The notes: a model not told the origin generated them from the sequence alone. Counted from the first letter of the stretch, positions 1 to 8,230 are shown. The stretch: 64,000 nt of DNA from Auanema rhodensis (GCA_964057225.1 OZ059899.1:16128501-16192500); one strand, 5' to 3'. A program made the numbers and translations.

Positions 1-428
1 GTGATGCACAACCGCTTATGAGGTTTTGTGGTTTTGCGTCGTCGCCGTTTGCCCAAGCCGGTAAGATCTCGTATAGCTTGTCGGCCGGCTGTTTTAAGAG
101 TTTCCTTGATATTATCGCCTTTCAGCACCCCATCGACAATTTCATTACCAGTTTTCAGCAACTGTCCGCCAAGAGGTGAATTTACAACTGGACTATTGCT
201 TACAGCACTGGATAAGGCGTTTCTTCCGGCATTGATGAGATTTTGGGCTATAGGTGATTGAATGATGCGTGGTAGAAATGATGCCAAAGTTGCCAAAATA
301 CCACCCAAACCATGACCCCTCTGCATTCCACGTTGAAACATCATTCCGCTAAATGGGGCGCCACCCATTTGTTGATTTAAAAGTGTTGTCCATTGAATAG
401 AGTTGACATCCAAAAGGAGGTGCGGCAT
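1..428 (-). CDS. Maverick pX/pVI-like basic protein (partial, runs off left edge)
   Basis: About 142 codons are visible on the minus strand and the C-terminus lies outside the window. The frame is open from an ATG at 428 (MPHLLLDVNSIQW) and is followed by a Gly/Met-rich hydrophobic stretch (GLGGILATLASFLP) at about residues 57-70. An amphipathic helix-like part (LKGDNIKETLKTAG) follows, and near the window edge there is a basic patch (GKRRRRKTTK). Glycine-rich, hydrophobic-then-basic small proteins of this shape are a regular component of Polinton/Maverick elements and resemble adenovirus core or cement proteins pX/pVI. That role is inferred from composition and context. The gene is divergent from the protease that starts about 50 bp away. 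The start could instead be an internal Met at 368. Confidence 0.6.
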   Translation of the reverse strand, partial: MPHLLLDVNSIQWTTLLNQQMGGAPFSGMMFQRGMQRGHGLGGILATLASFLPRIIQSPIAQNLINAGRNALSSAVSNSPVVNSPLGGQLLKTGNEIVDGVLKGDNIKETLKTAGRQAIRDLTGLGKRRRRKTTKPHKRLCI

Positions 429-479
429 ATCGAACCGCACGCGCGCAATACAAAAGTTACACTAGATCATTCTACTAAA

Positions 480-935
480 ATGTATTCGTCTGAAATAGTA
501 TCACTATTGCAATCTGTCCCCAGCACTCGGAAACTATTCCTCGGTGTATATAGCGCTGATACTCTACCAAAAACACGTCGTAAAAACTTTGCACTTGTCG
601 TAAATACTGACACACATGATAAGCCAGGCACACATTGGCAGGTCATCTTTGTCCGTAACAAGCAGGCCTATTTTTTCTGTAGCTTGGGATATAAAATGAA
701 CAAGTACATTCAAAATTATCTGGCCAAATATAAAAAGGTAAAAATTAATACTTGCAAACCACAACGTTTAATTGAATACACTTGTGGTGGCTATGTGGTA
801 TTTGTAATACTAATGTTGTCGGCTGGTAATTCATTTGAAAGCATTTGTTCATTTTTTAAACTATTGAAAAATGATGATGTCTTTATTAAAGCGTTTATGC
901 ATAAAGTATTCGACTATAAATTGGCTACTATATAA
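480..935 (+). CDS. Maverick adenain-like cysteine protease
   Basis: A protein of 151 residues when read from the ATG at 480; the frame is open further upstream but only from a TTG. It matches the adenovirus maturation protease (adenain, C5 family) pattern carried by Mavericks. The His motif GTHWQVIFV lies at about residues 50-58 with catalytic His52, and the Cys motif EYTCGGYVVFVI has nucleophile Cys102. In adenain the third catalytic residue is an acid in a Y-F-F/L-D/E-x-F-G segment. Here that segment reads YFFCSLG, so Cys stands where Asp or Glu is expected. In the family the enzyme cleaves capsid and core precursors during virion maturation. It is intronless, as expected for a Maverick gene. 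Activity is uncertain because of the missing acid. Confidence 0.82.
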   Translation: MYSSEIVSLLQSVPSTRKLFLGVYSADTLPKTRRKNFALVVNTDTHDKPGTHWQVIFVRNKQAYFFCSLGYKMNKYIQNYLAKYKKVKINTCKPQRLIEYTCGGYVVFVILMLSAGNSFESICSFFKLLKNDDVFIKAFMHKVFDYKLATI

Positions 936-976
936 GAAATTTGTCATTAATAACCTGCTACATTACGTGGTCAGTT

Positions 977-1147
977 ATGAATATTCCTTGTCACTGTGAA
1001 TTATGTGTCAAATACACGTTGGAGCAATCTAAACCAGCGCCTTTATACAGGAGAATGTTGAAATGTATTTCAGTGCCATTTATTAAAGGTATAGCATTGG
1101 GATTGGGCTTTTGTACAACACTAGTCATATTATTGCTCATTATATAA
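977..1147 (+). CDS. Small single-pass membrane protein of the Maverick
   Basis: A 56-residue ORF from the ATG at 977. Its N-terminal half contains a CHCELC cysteine cluster and its C-terminus is a strongly hydrophobic segment (ALGLGFCTTLVILLLII), predicted as one transmembrane helix ending at the stop. It sits between the protease and the zinc-finger gene on the same strand, 41 bp after the protease stop. I recognise no family. Placement among Maverick genes and the absence of introns make it a likely small element-encoded membrane protein, but an ORF this short could be fortuitous. Confidence 0.45.
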   Translation: MNIPCHCELCVKYTLEQSKPAPLYRRMLKCISVPFIKGIALGLGFCTTLVILLLII

Positions 1148-1188
1148 AAGTGGGTTGATTGCGTGTGGTCGTTTTTCATTTTCCTCTA

Positions 1189-1653
1189 ATGGAACTTTTA
1201 TGTAACAAATATTGTGGTACATGCAAGGAAATATTTTCTTCAACCAAGCATTTTAGTGATCACGTTTTGAAAAGACATGCAGGGATTCAACCCATATGTA
1301 ACAATTATATCAGCAATGCTGACTTTATTCAAAAATATGGACATTTGGATGGTGTTCGTAGACGTTTGTGCCCTCATTGTAGTGAAACTTTTGGAACAAG
1401 ATTCAATTGTGAGCGTCATATTCGGCGTATTCATAATAATAATGGAACGAATGGTGAAGATGGTGATGGAAATGATACCAGCAAACCCTTTGAAAAAGCT
1501 GAGGAGTTTGTACATTCAACCCAATCAAAAAGATGCCGCAGCAATAGTGACGGAGAACATTCACAACACGAGCCGAACGACAAACAAAACTGCCCTAAAC
1601 TATCTTTTAAACCTTCGAAAATAAAAATGTGGTATTGTATAACTGTTGAATAA
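1189..1653 (+). CDS. C2H2 zinc-finger protein of the Maverick
   Basis: 154 residues from the ATG at 1189 (MELLCNKYCGTC). Two C2H2-type fingers are visible. The first is CGTCKEIFSSTKHFSDHVLKRH at about residues 9-30. The second is CPHCSETFGTRFNCERHIRRIH at about residues 61-82. The C-terminal half is polar and low-complexity, rich in Asn, Asp, Ser and Lys. A DNA-binding or nucleic-acid-binding role is inferred from the fingers. The gene is convergent with the minus-strand capsid-like gene, with only 5 bp between their stop codons, which argues that both belong to one compact element. It is not a recognised core Polinton protein, so it may be an accessory gene of this lineage. Confidence 0.6.
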   Translation: MELLCNKYCGTCKEIFSSTKHFSDHVLKRHAGIQPICNNYISNADFIQKYGHLDGVRRRLCPHCSETFGTRFNCERHIRRIHNNNGTNGEDGDGNDTSKPFEKAEEFVHSTQSKRCRSNSDGEHSQHEPNDKQNCPKLSFKPSKIKMWYCITVE

Positions 1654-1658
1654 AACGT

Positions 1659-2516
1659 TTATTTCATATTTTTAACATGCAATGTAACAACTGTAGAACC
1701 ATAATTAAATTGCATAGGACGACCAAATTCATCTAAAATTTCAATACGTATGGTATCGAGTGTTTGTCTAGTGATTGGTACATAACGAATAGGATTAAAT
1801 GTTTTGGCAATCATTTTACCAAATTCAGTAGGAGGTGGTACAGGCAAACATGCAAGTAAATTAGCTTTCACATTACCAAGAATGGAATATTCTACAATAT
1901 CACAATATATATACATTGTATTAATGTTATTTGAAAAATCAATGGGACGCCTGGCTATTATTGTATCGTTGATGTTTTTATTTTCAAAACCAAGAAAATA
2001 TGCAAAATCATCACCAAGCGTTGCATTCATTAATAGTCGCTTGCTTGTTACAAACTCTATGCGCTGCAATGTTTTGTTAAACTGAAATGTGGCGTCTGCG
2101 AGCATTTCCTCCACTAGCTTAGCCTCAGCCTGGCGATTATTATACCATTTTTTTACATCTTCATCTTTATCTATTAAACTTTTTATACGTGCTTCTTCCT
2201 CAGCGCCAAGAGGCTTTGTATTGTTGGCGATAAATGATTCTCTTCCAGCATTGATTCCGCGTATTATTTCATCACCATTTGCATAGTTGCCTTTAGGCAA
2301 GTGTAGAATAAATTTTCTATTGGAAAAACGTAGTGTATAAGATAAATCTTTTTGAACATTTAATATAGAACAAGGAAAAATGATGTCTGTCAGCCCAATG
2401 CAATATCTATTATTGCGTAGCCTTAGTGTTTCAGGTAATCTGGTAAGAAACACTGATGATGTATTACTTTTTTCAGAGTCAACTGATGATGGAAGAGTAA
2501 TGTAAAAATCATCCAT
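1659..2516 (-). CDS. Putative Maverick minor capsid (penton-like) protein
   Basis: 285 residues starting MDDFYITLPSS. Small proteins opening with an FY-V/I-TLPSN-type motif followed by a 'nryciGLtdIiFP' segment recur in Polinton elements of nematodes, cnidarians and arthropods next to the packaging ATPase. They have been interpreted as the jelly-roll minor capsid or penton protein. Here the corresponding segment is NRYCIGLTDIIFP at about residues 35-47. The rest is mixed beta-rich sequence without a signal peptide or TM segment. It is transcribed away from the ATPase gene, which starts 80 bp to the right, so the two may share a bidirectional promoter. The capsid assignment rests on remembered family pattern and position, not on a structure prediction. 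Confidence 0.6.
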   Translation of the reverse strand: MDDFYITLPSSVDSEKSNTSSVFLTRLPETLRLRNNRYCIGLTDIIFPCSILNVQKDLSYTLRFSNRKFILHLPKGNYANGDEIIRGINAGRESFIANNTKPLGAEEEARIKSLIDKDEDVKKWYNNRQAEAKLVEEMLADATFQFNKTLQRIEFVTSKRLLMNATLGDDFAYFLGFENKNINDTIIARRPIDFSNNINTMYIYCDIVEYSILGNVKANLLACLPVPPPTEFGKMIAKTFNPIRYVPITRQTLDTIRIEILDEFGRPMQFNYGSTVVTLHVKNMK

Positions 2517-2595
2517 GACAAACCACCACTTGATACGTGTACACTATTGCAAATGAAATCATTTGCATTTTAGGTACATTTACGAGTGGTTGATT

Positions 2596-3243
2596 ATGGT
2601 TTTCAGCTTCAAACTACCCAGTCAGACAACTGTAATAGGTGCTACCCAATGCGGTAAAACAACCCTCATAAAGCACATATGTGAAAATACTGAAAAGTTT
2701 TTCAACGTCCCCATTGATAGAATATTCTGGTTCAGTCAATGTGGGTCATCGTCAGGTGTACCAATAAATGATGAGCGTTTAATAATTATTCAAGGGCCGC
2801 CTGATCCTGATTTGATAAAAGAACAAAAGGGAGTAAATACTATACTAGTGCTGGATGATTTGATGAACTTTTTTTCATCGAATAAAGCAGCAAAGGAATT
2901 ACTCAACAACATTTTTACAGTATGGGCTCATCACTGGAATTTGGCAGTGTTTAATCTTGTGCAAGCGGCATTTCAACTGGACAGGACCAGTCGAATCAAT
3001 AGTACATATATAATACTGATGAAAAGTCATTCAGATATATTACAAATACGTAATTGTCTGCAGCAATTATTTGGGCCACGTTTCAAAAATGCTCTAGAGG
3101 CGTATGATGATGCAATGTCTACTCCCTATAGTCATTTACTGATTGACAATCATCCTTTAACAAGTGAGAAGCAGCGTATACTATCTGATATAACAGCGGA
3201 GAACCCTATTGTTTATGTTGCCAGAAATGTGTTTAGTGTTTAA
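2596..3243 (+). CDS. Maverick DNA-packaging ATPase (A32/FtsK-HerA type)
   Basis: 215 residues from the ATG at 2596; the open frame upstream has only a TTG. Walker A is GATQCGKT at residues 15-22 and Walker B is ILVLDD at residues 83-88, the arrangement of the A32-like packaging ATPases found in Polintons, NCLDV and adenovirus IVa2-like systems. The family pumps element DNA into a preformed capsid. Its presence beside protease, capsid-like and integrase genes identifies the region as a Maverick rather than a retroelement. Frame and motifs are intact, so the gene is probably functional or recently active. Confidence 0.85.
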   Translation: MVFSFKLPSQTTVIGATQCGKTTLIKHICENTEKFFNVPIDRIFWFSQCGSSSGVPINDERLIIIQGPPDPDLIKEQKGVNTILVLDDLMNFFSSNKAAKELLNNIFTVWAHHWNLAVFNLVQAAFQLDRTSRINSTYIILMKSHSDILQIRNCLQQLFGPRFKNALEAYDDAMSTPYSHLLIDNHPLTSEKQRILSDITAENPIVYVARNVFSV

Positions 3244-3255
3244 AGTGCTTGTTCA

Positions 3256-3564
3256 ATGAGTGGTCGTATTTTGTCAAATTTCAACTTTTTGTCTTCTTGC
3301 GCCAAAACTCCTTGTTCTGTTTCCTCATTTTCTTTTGCACAAATTGAAATTATTGTTGAAATTGTATTTAATATTGTGAAAAATAATAATTTTCTTTTAA
3401 CTAACAAGGAATATAAAACCCTCTTGCCCATATCTTCATTATTACGTCAAATAGCTTTGATACGCACACCGGAAAAGGCTAAATCATTATTGGCAACGCT
3501 TTCACACAAACAATTGAAAACAATAGTTACATGTGGTATTGCCTATTTTGGTTTTAAATCATGA
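3256..3564 (+). CDS. Conserved small Polinton protein
   Basis: 102 residues from an ATG 12 bp after the ATPase stop. The central part (IIVEIVFNIVKNN, then FLLTNKEYKTLL) and the tail (KAKSLLATLSHKQLKTIVT) fit a short helical protein I recall as common in Polintons: an 'EI..NIL' helix, then 'LT..+.K.L', then a Lys-rich segment and a closing helix. No biochemical role is known to me. It overlaps the next gene by 4 bp (ATGA), so the two are translated from tightly packed frames, typical of this element class. Confidence 0.55.
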   Translation: MSGRILSNFNFLSSCAKTPCSVSSFSFAQIEIIVEIVFNIVKNNNFLLTNKEYKTLLPISSLLRQIALIRTPEKAKSLLATLSHKQLKTIVTCGIAYFGFKS

Positions 3565-4277
3565 AGCTCAACCATAAATATCGACTAATTCCTGTCGACG
3601 AGGAAACAATTAATATAGACAAGTTTGATGCAGAGCTCAAGCTTTTACGAGAAAATAGAGCTATACCCGACTATAAAAAGGCTGAACTATACGAAGACTT
3701 GATTGCTCGTCTCAAAAACTATAGAGAAAGTATAGATGCGCCCATATCAGTACAAGTGGAAAATGCTGATCCACCTCTATTGCCAGAATACAAGTTGCCA
3801 AGAAAGTATAACAATTTGTGGGAGAAATTTCCAGAGGTGCGCACAAACAAGAATAACCAACTTGTGATTAATAATGAGGCTGTACCAAACACGAATATTA
3901 CAAAAATTTTAGATTTTGTATTGGATAAAACAAAAACGGAGCCCAATGGATTTTCAGTCTTGTCAAAGTTTTTAGCCAGTAAAGGCGTACCAAGTTCTAA
4001 CAAGAAACAAACTAGAAGAGAGTCGGCTGACAATGATTCAGTTGACGTTGTAACTAGAGCTGAACCGGCTGTTACAGACTTGGACTCTACTATATTACCT
4101 AGAACGCCTCGTCATCGTAAAGCTGTTATTCGATATTCACCATCACCGGTTCGTACACTCAAAAGTAAAAGGTCAAAGACTTTTGATACTGCCGCCGAAT
4201 CATATTACACACCACAAGAAGGAGACTCACAGAATGGCCAAGGTCGTAAAAGGTTCTACATTAGATTATGGAAATGA
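3561..4277 (+). CDS. Conserved Polinton protein of unknown function
   Basis: 238 residues starting MKLNHKYRLIP. The N-terminal third (AELKLLRENRAIPDYKKAELYEDLIARL) is a helical 'D-E-L...IL...L.D..KA.LY...L' segment. The middle ends in NITKILDFVLDKTKTEPNGF followed by SVLSKFLASKGVP. The overall pattern is one I associate with a recurring Polinton ORF located beside the integrase. The C-terminal 80 residues are basic and Ser/Pro-rich. The 3' end overlaps the integrase by 44 nt in another frame. Function unknown; a capsid or scaffold-associated role is only a guess. Confidence 0.55.
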   Translation: MKLNHKYRLIPVDEETINIDKFDAELKLLRENRAIPDYKKAELYEDLIARLKNYRESIDAPISVQVENADPPLLPEYKLPRKYNNLWEKFPEVRTNKNNQLVINNEAVPNTNITKILDFVLDKTKTEPNGFSVLSKFLASKGVPSSNKKQTRRESADNDSVDVVTRAEPAVTDLDSTILPRTPRHRKAVIRYSPSPVRTLKSKRSKTFDTAAESYYTPQEGDSQNGQGRKRFYIRLWK

Positions 4278-5301
4278 TATTTTGGCGAGCATTTATTACG
4301 ATATAAAACACCCAGCTTCATATACATCAGCCAAGAATTTATTATCGCAAGCACGAAAACATGGCATTTCAAAGGTACAAGTTGATGATTTTTTGCAAGA
4401 TTCTGAAACTTTTACACGACATAAACCAACCAGAATGCGTATGCAGACTAGAAAGACTAGAGGATGTGGTCGATTTCTAACAGTGCAAGCAGATTTGGTT
4501 GATATGCAAAAATATAAAAAATTAAACGACGGCTATGCTTACATGTTGACCATGATTGATGTTTATACACGCATGTTATATGTTAGGCCTTTGAAAACTA
4601 AAGGTGGTATAGAGGTTGCTAGTGCATTTGAAAGTTTATTCAAGAATTTTATACCAATTCAGTTGATTACTGATAATGGCACAGAGTTTTATAATAGTCA
4701 TTGTGAAAAACTATTCAAAAAGTTTGCCATACTGCACGGATCTACAAGTTCACCACAAAAGGCTGCAATGGTGGAGCGAGCAAATAGAACTTTAAAAACA
4801 CGCATGATGAAATATCTCTATTACAAGAATAATCATCGATGGATTGATATCCTAGATGATTTGGTTGAAGGAATAAACAAATCTTATAACCGCTCTATAA
4901 AAATGCGGCCCATTGATGTTAAAGCAAATATATTCATTGAAGAATATGCATCAGCTGTTAAAAGCCGCTTTAAAATTGGTGATACTGTTCGCATAAGCAA
5001 AAATAGGCGTACTTTTGAAAAAAGCTACGAGTCTGGATATACAATGGAGCTATTCACAATTGATGAGGTTGTAACCGGAAACCCAACCGTGTATAAACTT
5101 GTAGATTATAATGGTGAACGTATAAAGGGAATATTCTACGAACCTGAACTTGTCTTGGCTACTAATAAAAGTAACAAGTACTATATAGAAAAAGTTTTAA
5201 AAGAGCGTACTCGAAGCGGTAAACGTCAAGTATTTGTAAAATGGAGTGGATATCCCGACAACTTTAATGAATGGATAGATGCAGAAAATTTAAATGTATA
5301 A
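4234..5301 (+). CDS. Maverick integrase with C-terminal chromodomain
   Basis: 356 residues from the ATG at 4234 (MAKVVKGS); the frame opens earlier only from a TTG. It is a retroviral-type (rve) integrase with catalytic residues D87 (QADLVDM), D147 (ITDNGTEF) and E181 (AMVERANRTLK). After a small SH3-like region it ends in a chromodomain at about residues 302-354 (YYIEKVLKERTRSGKRQ, then FVKWSGYPDNFNEWID) containing the aromatic-cage-type Tyr and Trp residues. Polinton integrases catalyse insertion of the linear element with 6-bp target duplications, and the chromodomain may steer insertion to marked chromatin. The integrase usually lies near one terminus, so the element boundary should lie within the next few hundred bases. 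Confidence 0.9.
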   Translation: MAKVVKGSTLDYGNDILASIYYDIKHPASYTSAKNLLSQARKHGISKVQVDDFLQDSETFTRHKPTRMRMQTRKTRGCGRFLTVQADLVDMQKYKKLNDGYAYMLTMIDVYTRMLYVRPLKTKGGIEVASAFESLFKNFIPIQLITDNGTEFYNSHCEKLFKKFAILHGSTSSPQKAAMVERANRTLKTRMMKYLYYKNNHRWIDILDDLVEGINKSYNRSIKMRPIDVKANIFIEEYASAVKSRFKIGDTVRISKNRRTFEKSYESGYTMELFTIDEVVTGNPTVYKLVDYNGERIKGIFYEPELVLATNKSNKYYIEKVLKERTRSGKRQVFVKWSGYPDNFNEWIDAENLNV

Positions 5302-5599
5302 TTTTTCAATGTTATAAACAATTGTAATTATAATAAATGATTTATTTGATATATCGCATAATGTAACAATAAAAAACCAGCAAAATACAAACAACAATTC
5401 AACCTGGAAAAAAAAAAAAAATGTAGACTATTCAAATTTTCAAATTCTTACCAGTTGGTTGATCATTCGTCCTCAATTGATGAGCCATTGATGGATAATC
5501 GCAAGAGCTGGAAAAAAAAATGTTACGGCTGAGAATATAAAAATGCCACATAACAAAACAAGAATAAAACGCCAATTGTACTATTTGTGCTTGTTGTAG
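5302..5599. other. Gap after the integrase; probable right end of the Maverick
   Basis: No ORF is supported. It contains AT-rich sequence, a run of A at about 5408-5420, and AATAAA-like signals just after the integrase stop. Maverick termini (AG..CT ends, long terminal inverted repeats) should be near here, but the other terminus is outside the window, so no inverted repeat can be paired and the boundary is not fixed. Confidence 0.4.
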
Positions 5600-6184
5600 T
5601 CAAAATGAAGGATCAAAGCGGATAAACATGTTCAGGTTGAGTGCTTCTGGACTTAGTTTAAAGTAGAATACATTCTGCTTATAACCAAAAGTCTTTACAG
5701 TAGCCTCATCTGCATATATAACAATATAGCCCATATTGTTCAACAATTGCTTGCACGTCATGGTGTTATAAGAGCGCATCTAAAAAATGATAAAATTGAA
5801 AATAAATAAATATGCAAGCTTACATTAATAGAGAACTTTTCGGGCTTATAGTGACGAAATTCCTTCAAAAGACCCAACGCATCATTCCTTCCTCTACACT
5901 TTATACAGAGGCTGAAACAGTGATACTCGTCTATAACCTGCAATGATTCCCTACAAGTTTTGCAGAGACAAATTGGTCTCATTAATACACTCCTTGGTGG
6001 AGTGCTCTCTCTCAGAATCTCCATCTGCTTTATTGGTGAATCTAAATTAAAGATTTAAAAAATACAAGTTAAGGTTCATACCAAAACTTGTAAAATTTGG
6101 AGCTGGTGTGGGTGGTCGTGGTACTTCAGGTTCAGGCGATTTGCGCACCACATTTGTCACATCAGCAAGTACAGCACGCTTCAT
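5600..6184 (-). CDS. Small Cys-rich protein, three exons, family unknown
   Basis: I joined three exons on the minus strand. Exon 1 is 6184-6082 (MKRAVLADVTNVVRK, then a Pro-rich stretch). Exon 2 runs from about 6040 to 5824, after an intron with GTATG..TTTAG ends, and contains SPIKQMEILREST. Exon 3 is about 5779-5600. Phases agree across both introns. Exon 2 carries a CLCKTC motif and, 15 residues on, a CIKC motif, which suggests a zinc-binding ribbon or knuckle. The C-terminus is MFIRFDPSF. The introns argue that this is a host gene beside the Maverick rather than a Maverick gene. A T-rich AG lies 21 bp upstream of the ATG and could be a spliced-leader acceptor. I do not recognise the family. 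Confidence 0.55.
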
Positions 6185-7588
6185 TTCCGCTAAAGATCCA
6201 ACTTTCTAAAATATAAGGCAAACTTGCAGAGAGGAGCAGTCTATGGCGATTGGCAAAGAGTGGCAGGAGATGGTGAAACGTCGGATCCTCGGATAGTTGG
6301 CAGAGCTGAAATGTAAATGTAGCAAAATTGCCAACCTTTTATACAAAGATTTTTGTAAAGTACAACCCATTGTGTTACAATCAAGTTTGCTGATGAAATT
6401 CTTTTATTAATTAGATTTTACAGCATATTTATGCAGATATACTCATCTCATCGACAGTTGCCAGCAGTTGGCGCACTCTGAACCTGTAAACAATCTGCAT
6501 ATTATTTTTACATCTCTTTAAACATTATTGTTTACCGTTTGTGCCATAAACAACAGCCATCTCTGTAAAACATTTAGGCTTTTTAAACTTTGCTTAATAG
6601 CTCATATATTATTCATAGTATGCTTTTACACCCATATTGTAGCACAAAACATATGACTGCCAACGTTTTATATGTGAAAATATTTCATTCTTTAATATTT
6701 ACCAATGATTATATTACGAAACTAAAACTTTTGAAATGTTAAAATGATTATCCTATATTTAGACCCCCACAGTGCAGTTATTACTGTTTATTAACCATCG
6801 ATATGCGTGGCGTTGAGGTCAGCGCAACTGTTTGTTAATCTTATTGTATTTACCTTCAATGTGTGCTCTATAGAGTTATTGTATTGTTATATTAGTAAAA
6901 TAAAGTTTAAAACTAATCTTTTCTTTTAATTTGAAACTTTTACTTGTTAGAATAAATATAATTAATAACAATTTGTAATTTCAAAAATTAATAATTTAAT
7001 GTCGTTCTTATCGAATTAACCTTCGATATGTGTTCCATTGAATTTTGTATTTCATATCGTTCTTATCGAATTAACCTTCGATATGTGTTCCATTGAATTA
7101 CCCATAACAAGTACGGTGAACAAAATTATCTACATGCAAAAATTTTATTGATCTTTAAAAATACAAATAAAATAGTACAAACACAATACAATAAAAAATA
7201 AACAAAATAAGTAAACAAACATTATTAATAAATATAATAAAGAAATAAAGAAATAAATAAAATTTAAAAACAAATTTATATATTTAAAATTTAAATATAA
7301 TTTATATATAAAATTTAAAGTTTAAATATAATTTATATATATAAAATTTAAATATAATTTAATCATTTAAAGTTTAAATAAAATTTATATATATATATAA
7401 AATTTAAATATAATTTAAATATTTAAAATTTTTATTTTTATTTTTACTTAATATATTTAAAAATAATTGAAAATATATACATACATTTGGAAAAGCATAT
7501 TTAAATTTGATTTAAATTTGATTAAAAAAATCATGCTTTAAATCATGACTTTTATATTTAAAAAAGGAAAATCCATGAACCATGATCC
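6185..7588. other. AT-rich intergenic region
   Basis: No gene is supported. About 7160-7560 is almost pure A/T (TTTAAATATAATTTATATA-type simple sequence). The only recognisable structure before 7588 is the 43-bp direct repeat listed separately. It separates the Maverick-side gene from the tRNA array. Confidence 0.6.
7002..7099. repeat. Two 43-bp direct repeats, 55-bp spacing
   Basis: The segment 7002-7044 is repeated exactly at 7057-7099 (starting TCGTTCTTATCGAATTAACC and ending ATTGAATT), separated by 12 bp. A diverged relative of the core (TTAACC-TCGATATG) is also visible near 6790. It is a simple tandem duplication with no coding content. Confidence 0.85.
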
Positions 7589-7709
7589 TAAAATATGATT
7601 TTAACAGCTGACGCTCAAAAATATGTTTTTGACAGCTGACGCGCCCCAAAAGTATGTTTTTAGCAGCTGACGCCCCCAAAAGTATGTTTTTGACAGCTGT
7701 TTGGGGGCG
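7589..7709. repeat. CAGCTGACGC tandem repeat ending in a GC-rich hairpin
   Basis: Four imperfect units of about 31-35 bp, each with TATG-T4/5 followed by a CAGCTG core, occupy 7589-7704. The last unit is enclosed by a perfect 10-bp inverted repeat: CGCCCCCAAA at 7671-7680 and TTTGGGGGCG at 7700-7709, with a 19-nt loop. It lies directly before the first fragment of the tRNA array. Confidence 0.75.
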
Positions 7710-7738
7710 TGGTTAGTAAATTTTGCACGGCTCTCTAC

Positions 7739-7754
7739 TCTCGGCCATCTCACC
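7739..7754 (-). pseudogene. tRNA-Leu fragment (5' end only)
   Basis: Only the first 16 or so bases of the tRNA (GGTGAGATGGCCGAG) are present, joined to unrelated sequence. It marks the array edge. Confidence 0.7.
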
Positions 7755-7850
7755 ATGATGTGACTATTTCTGTCGTATGTTATATTTGAATTTGATCATC
7801 GCAGTAGGGTAAAAACAATTCTAGCTACGTTGGAATGTCAAAAAATATCT

Positions 7851-7931
7851 GATGAGAGTGGGATTCGAACCCACGCCTACGAAGAGACTGGTGACTAAAA
7901 CCAGCGCCTTAGACCGCCCGGCCATCTTACC
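7851..7931 (-). pseudogene. tRNA-Leu(TAG)-like unit, damaged
   Basis: 81 nt with a leucine-type long variable arm. The anticodon loop reads TTTAGTC, giving anticodon TAG. Lesions are an A4-C69 mismatch in the acceptor stem, A14 changed to G (losing the U8-A14 tertiary pair) and U at position 37. Probably non-functional. Confidence 0.7.
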
Positions 7932-8053
7932 ATGATGTGACTATTTCTGTCGTATGTTATATTTGAATTTCATAGTAGTAGTAGGGTAAAAACAATGTTA
8001 GTAGTAGTAGGGTAAAAACAATGTTAGCAACGTTGGAATGCCAAAAAATATCT

Positions 8054-8134
8054 GATGAGAGTGGGATTCGAACCCACGCCTCCGAAGAGACTGGTGCCTT
8101 AAACCAGCGCCTTAGACCGCTCGGCCATCTCACC
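8054..8134 (-). tRNA. tRNA-Leu(AAG)
   Basis: 81 nt. Acceptor GGTGAGA pairs with TCTCATC. D arm is GGCCGAGCGGTC, the anticodon loop TTAAGGC gives anticodon AAG (reads CUU/CUC), then a variable arm and B box GGTTCGAATCC. T6 follows the 3' end as a Pol III terminator. It appears intact. Confidence 0.93.
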
Positions 8135-8230
8135 ATGATGTGACTATTTCTGTTGTATGCTATATTCGAATTTCATCATCGCAGTAGGGTAAAAACAATT
8201 TTAGCTAAGTTGGAATGCCAAAAAATATCT

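Noticed and set aside
28-261. Plus-strand 77-codon ORF at the left edge
   Set aside because: It lies opposite the Maverick pX-like gene on the minus strand and has no family features.
1277-1624. 115-codon plus ORF overlapping the zinc-finger gene
   Set aside because: Overlapping frame of the C2H2 gene; the other frame carries the zinc-finger residues.
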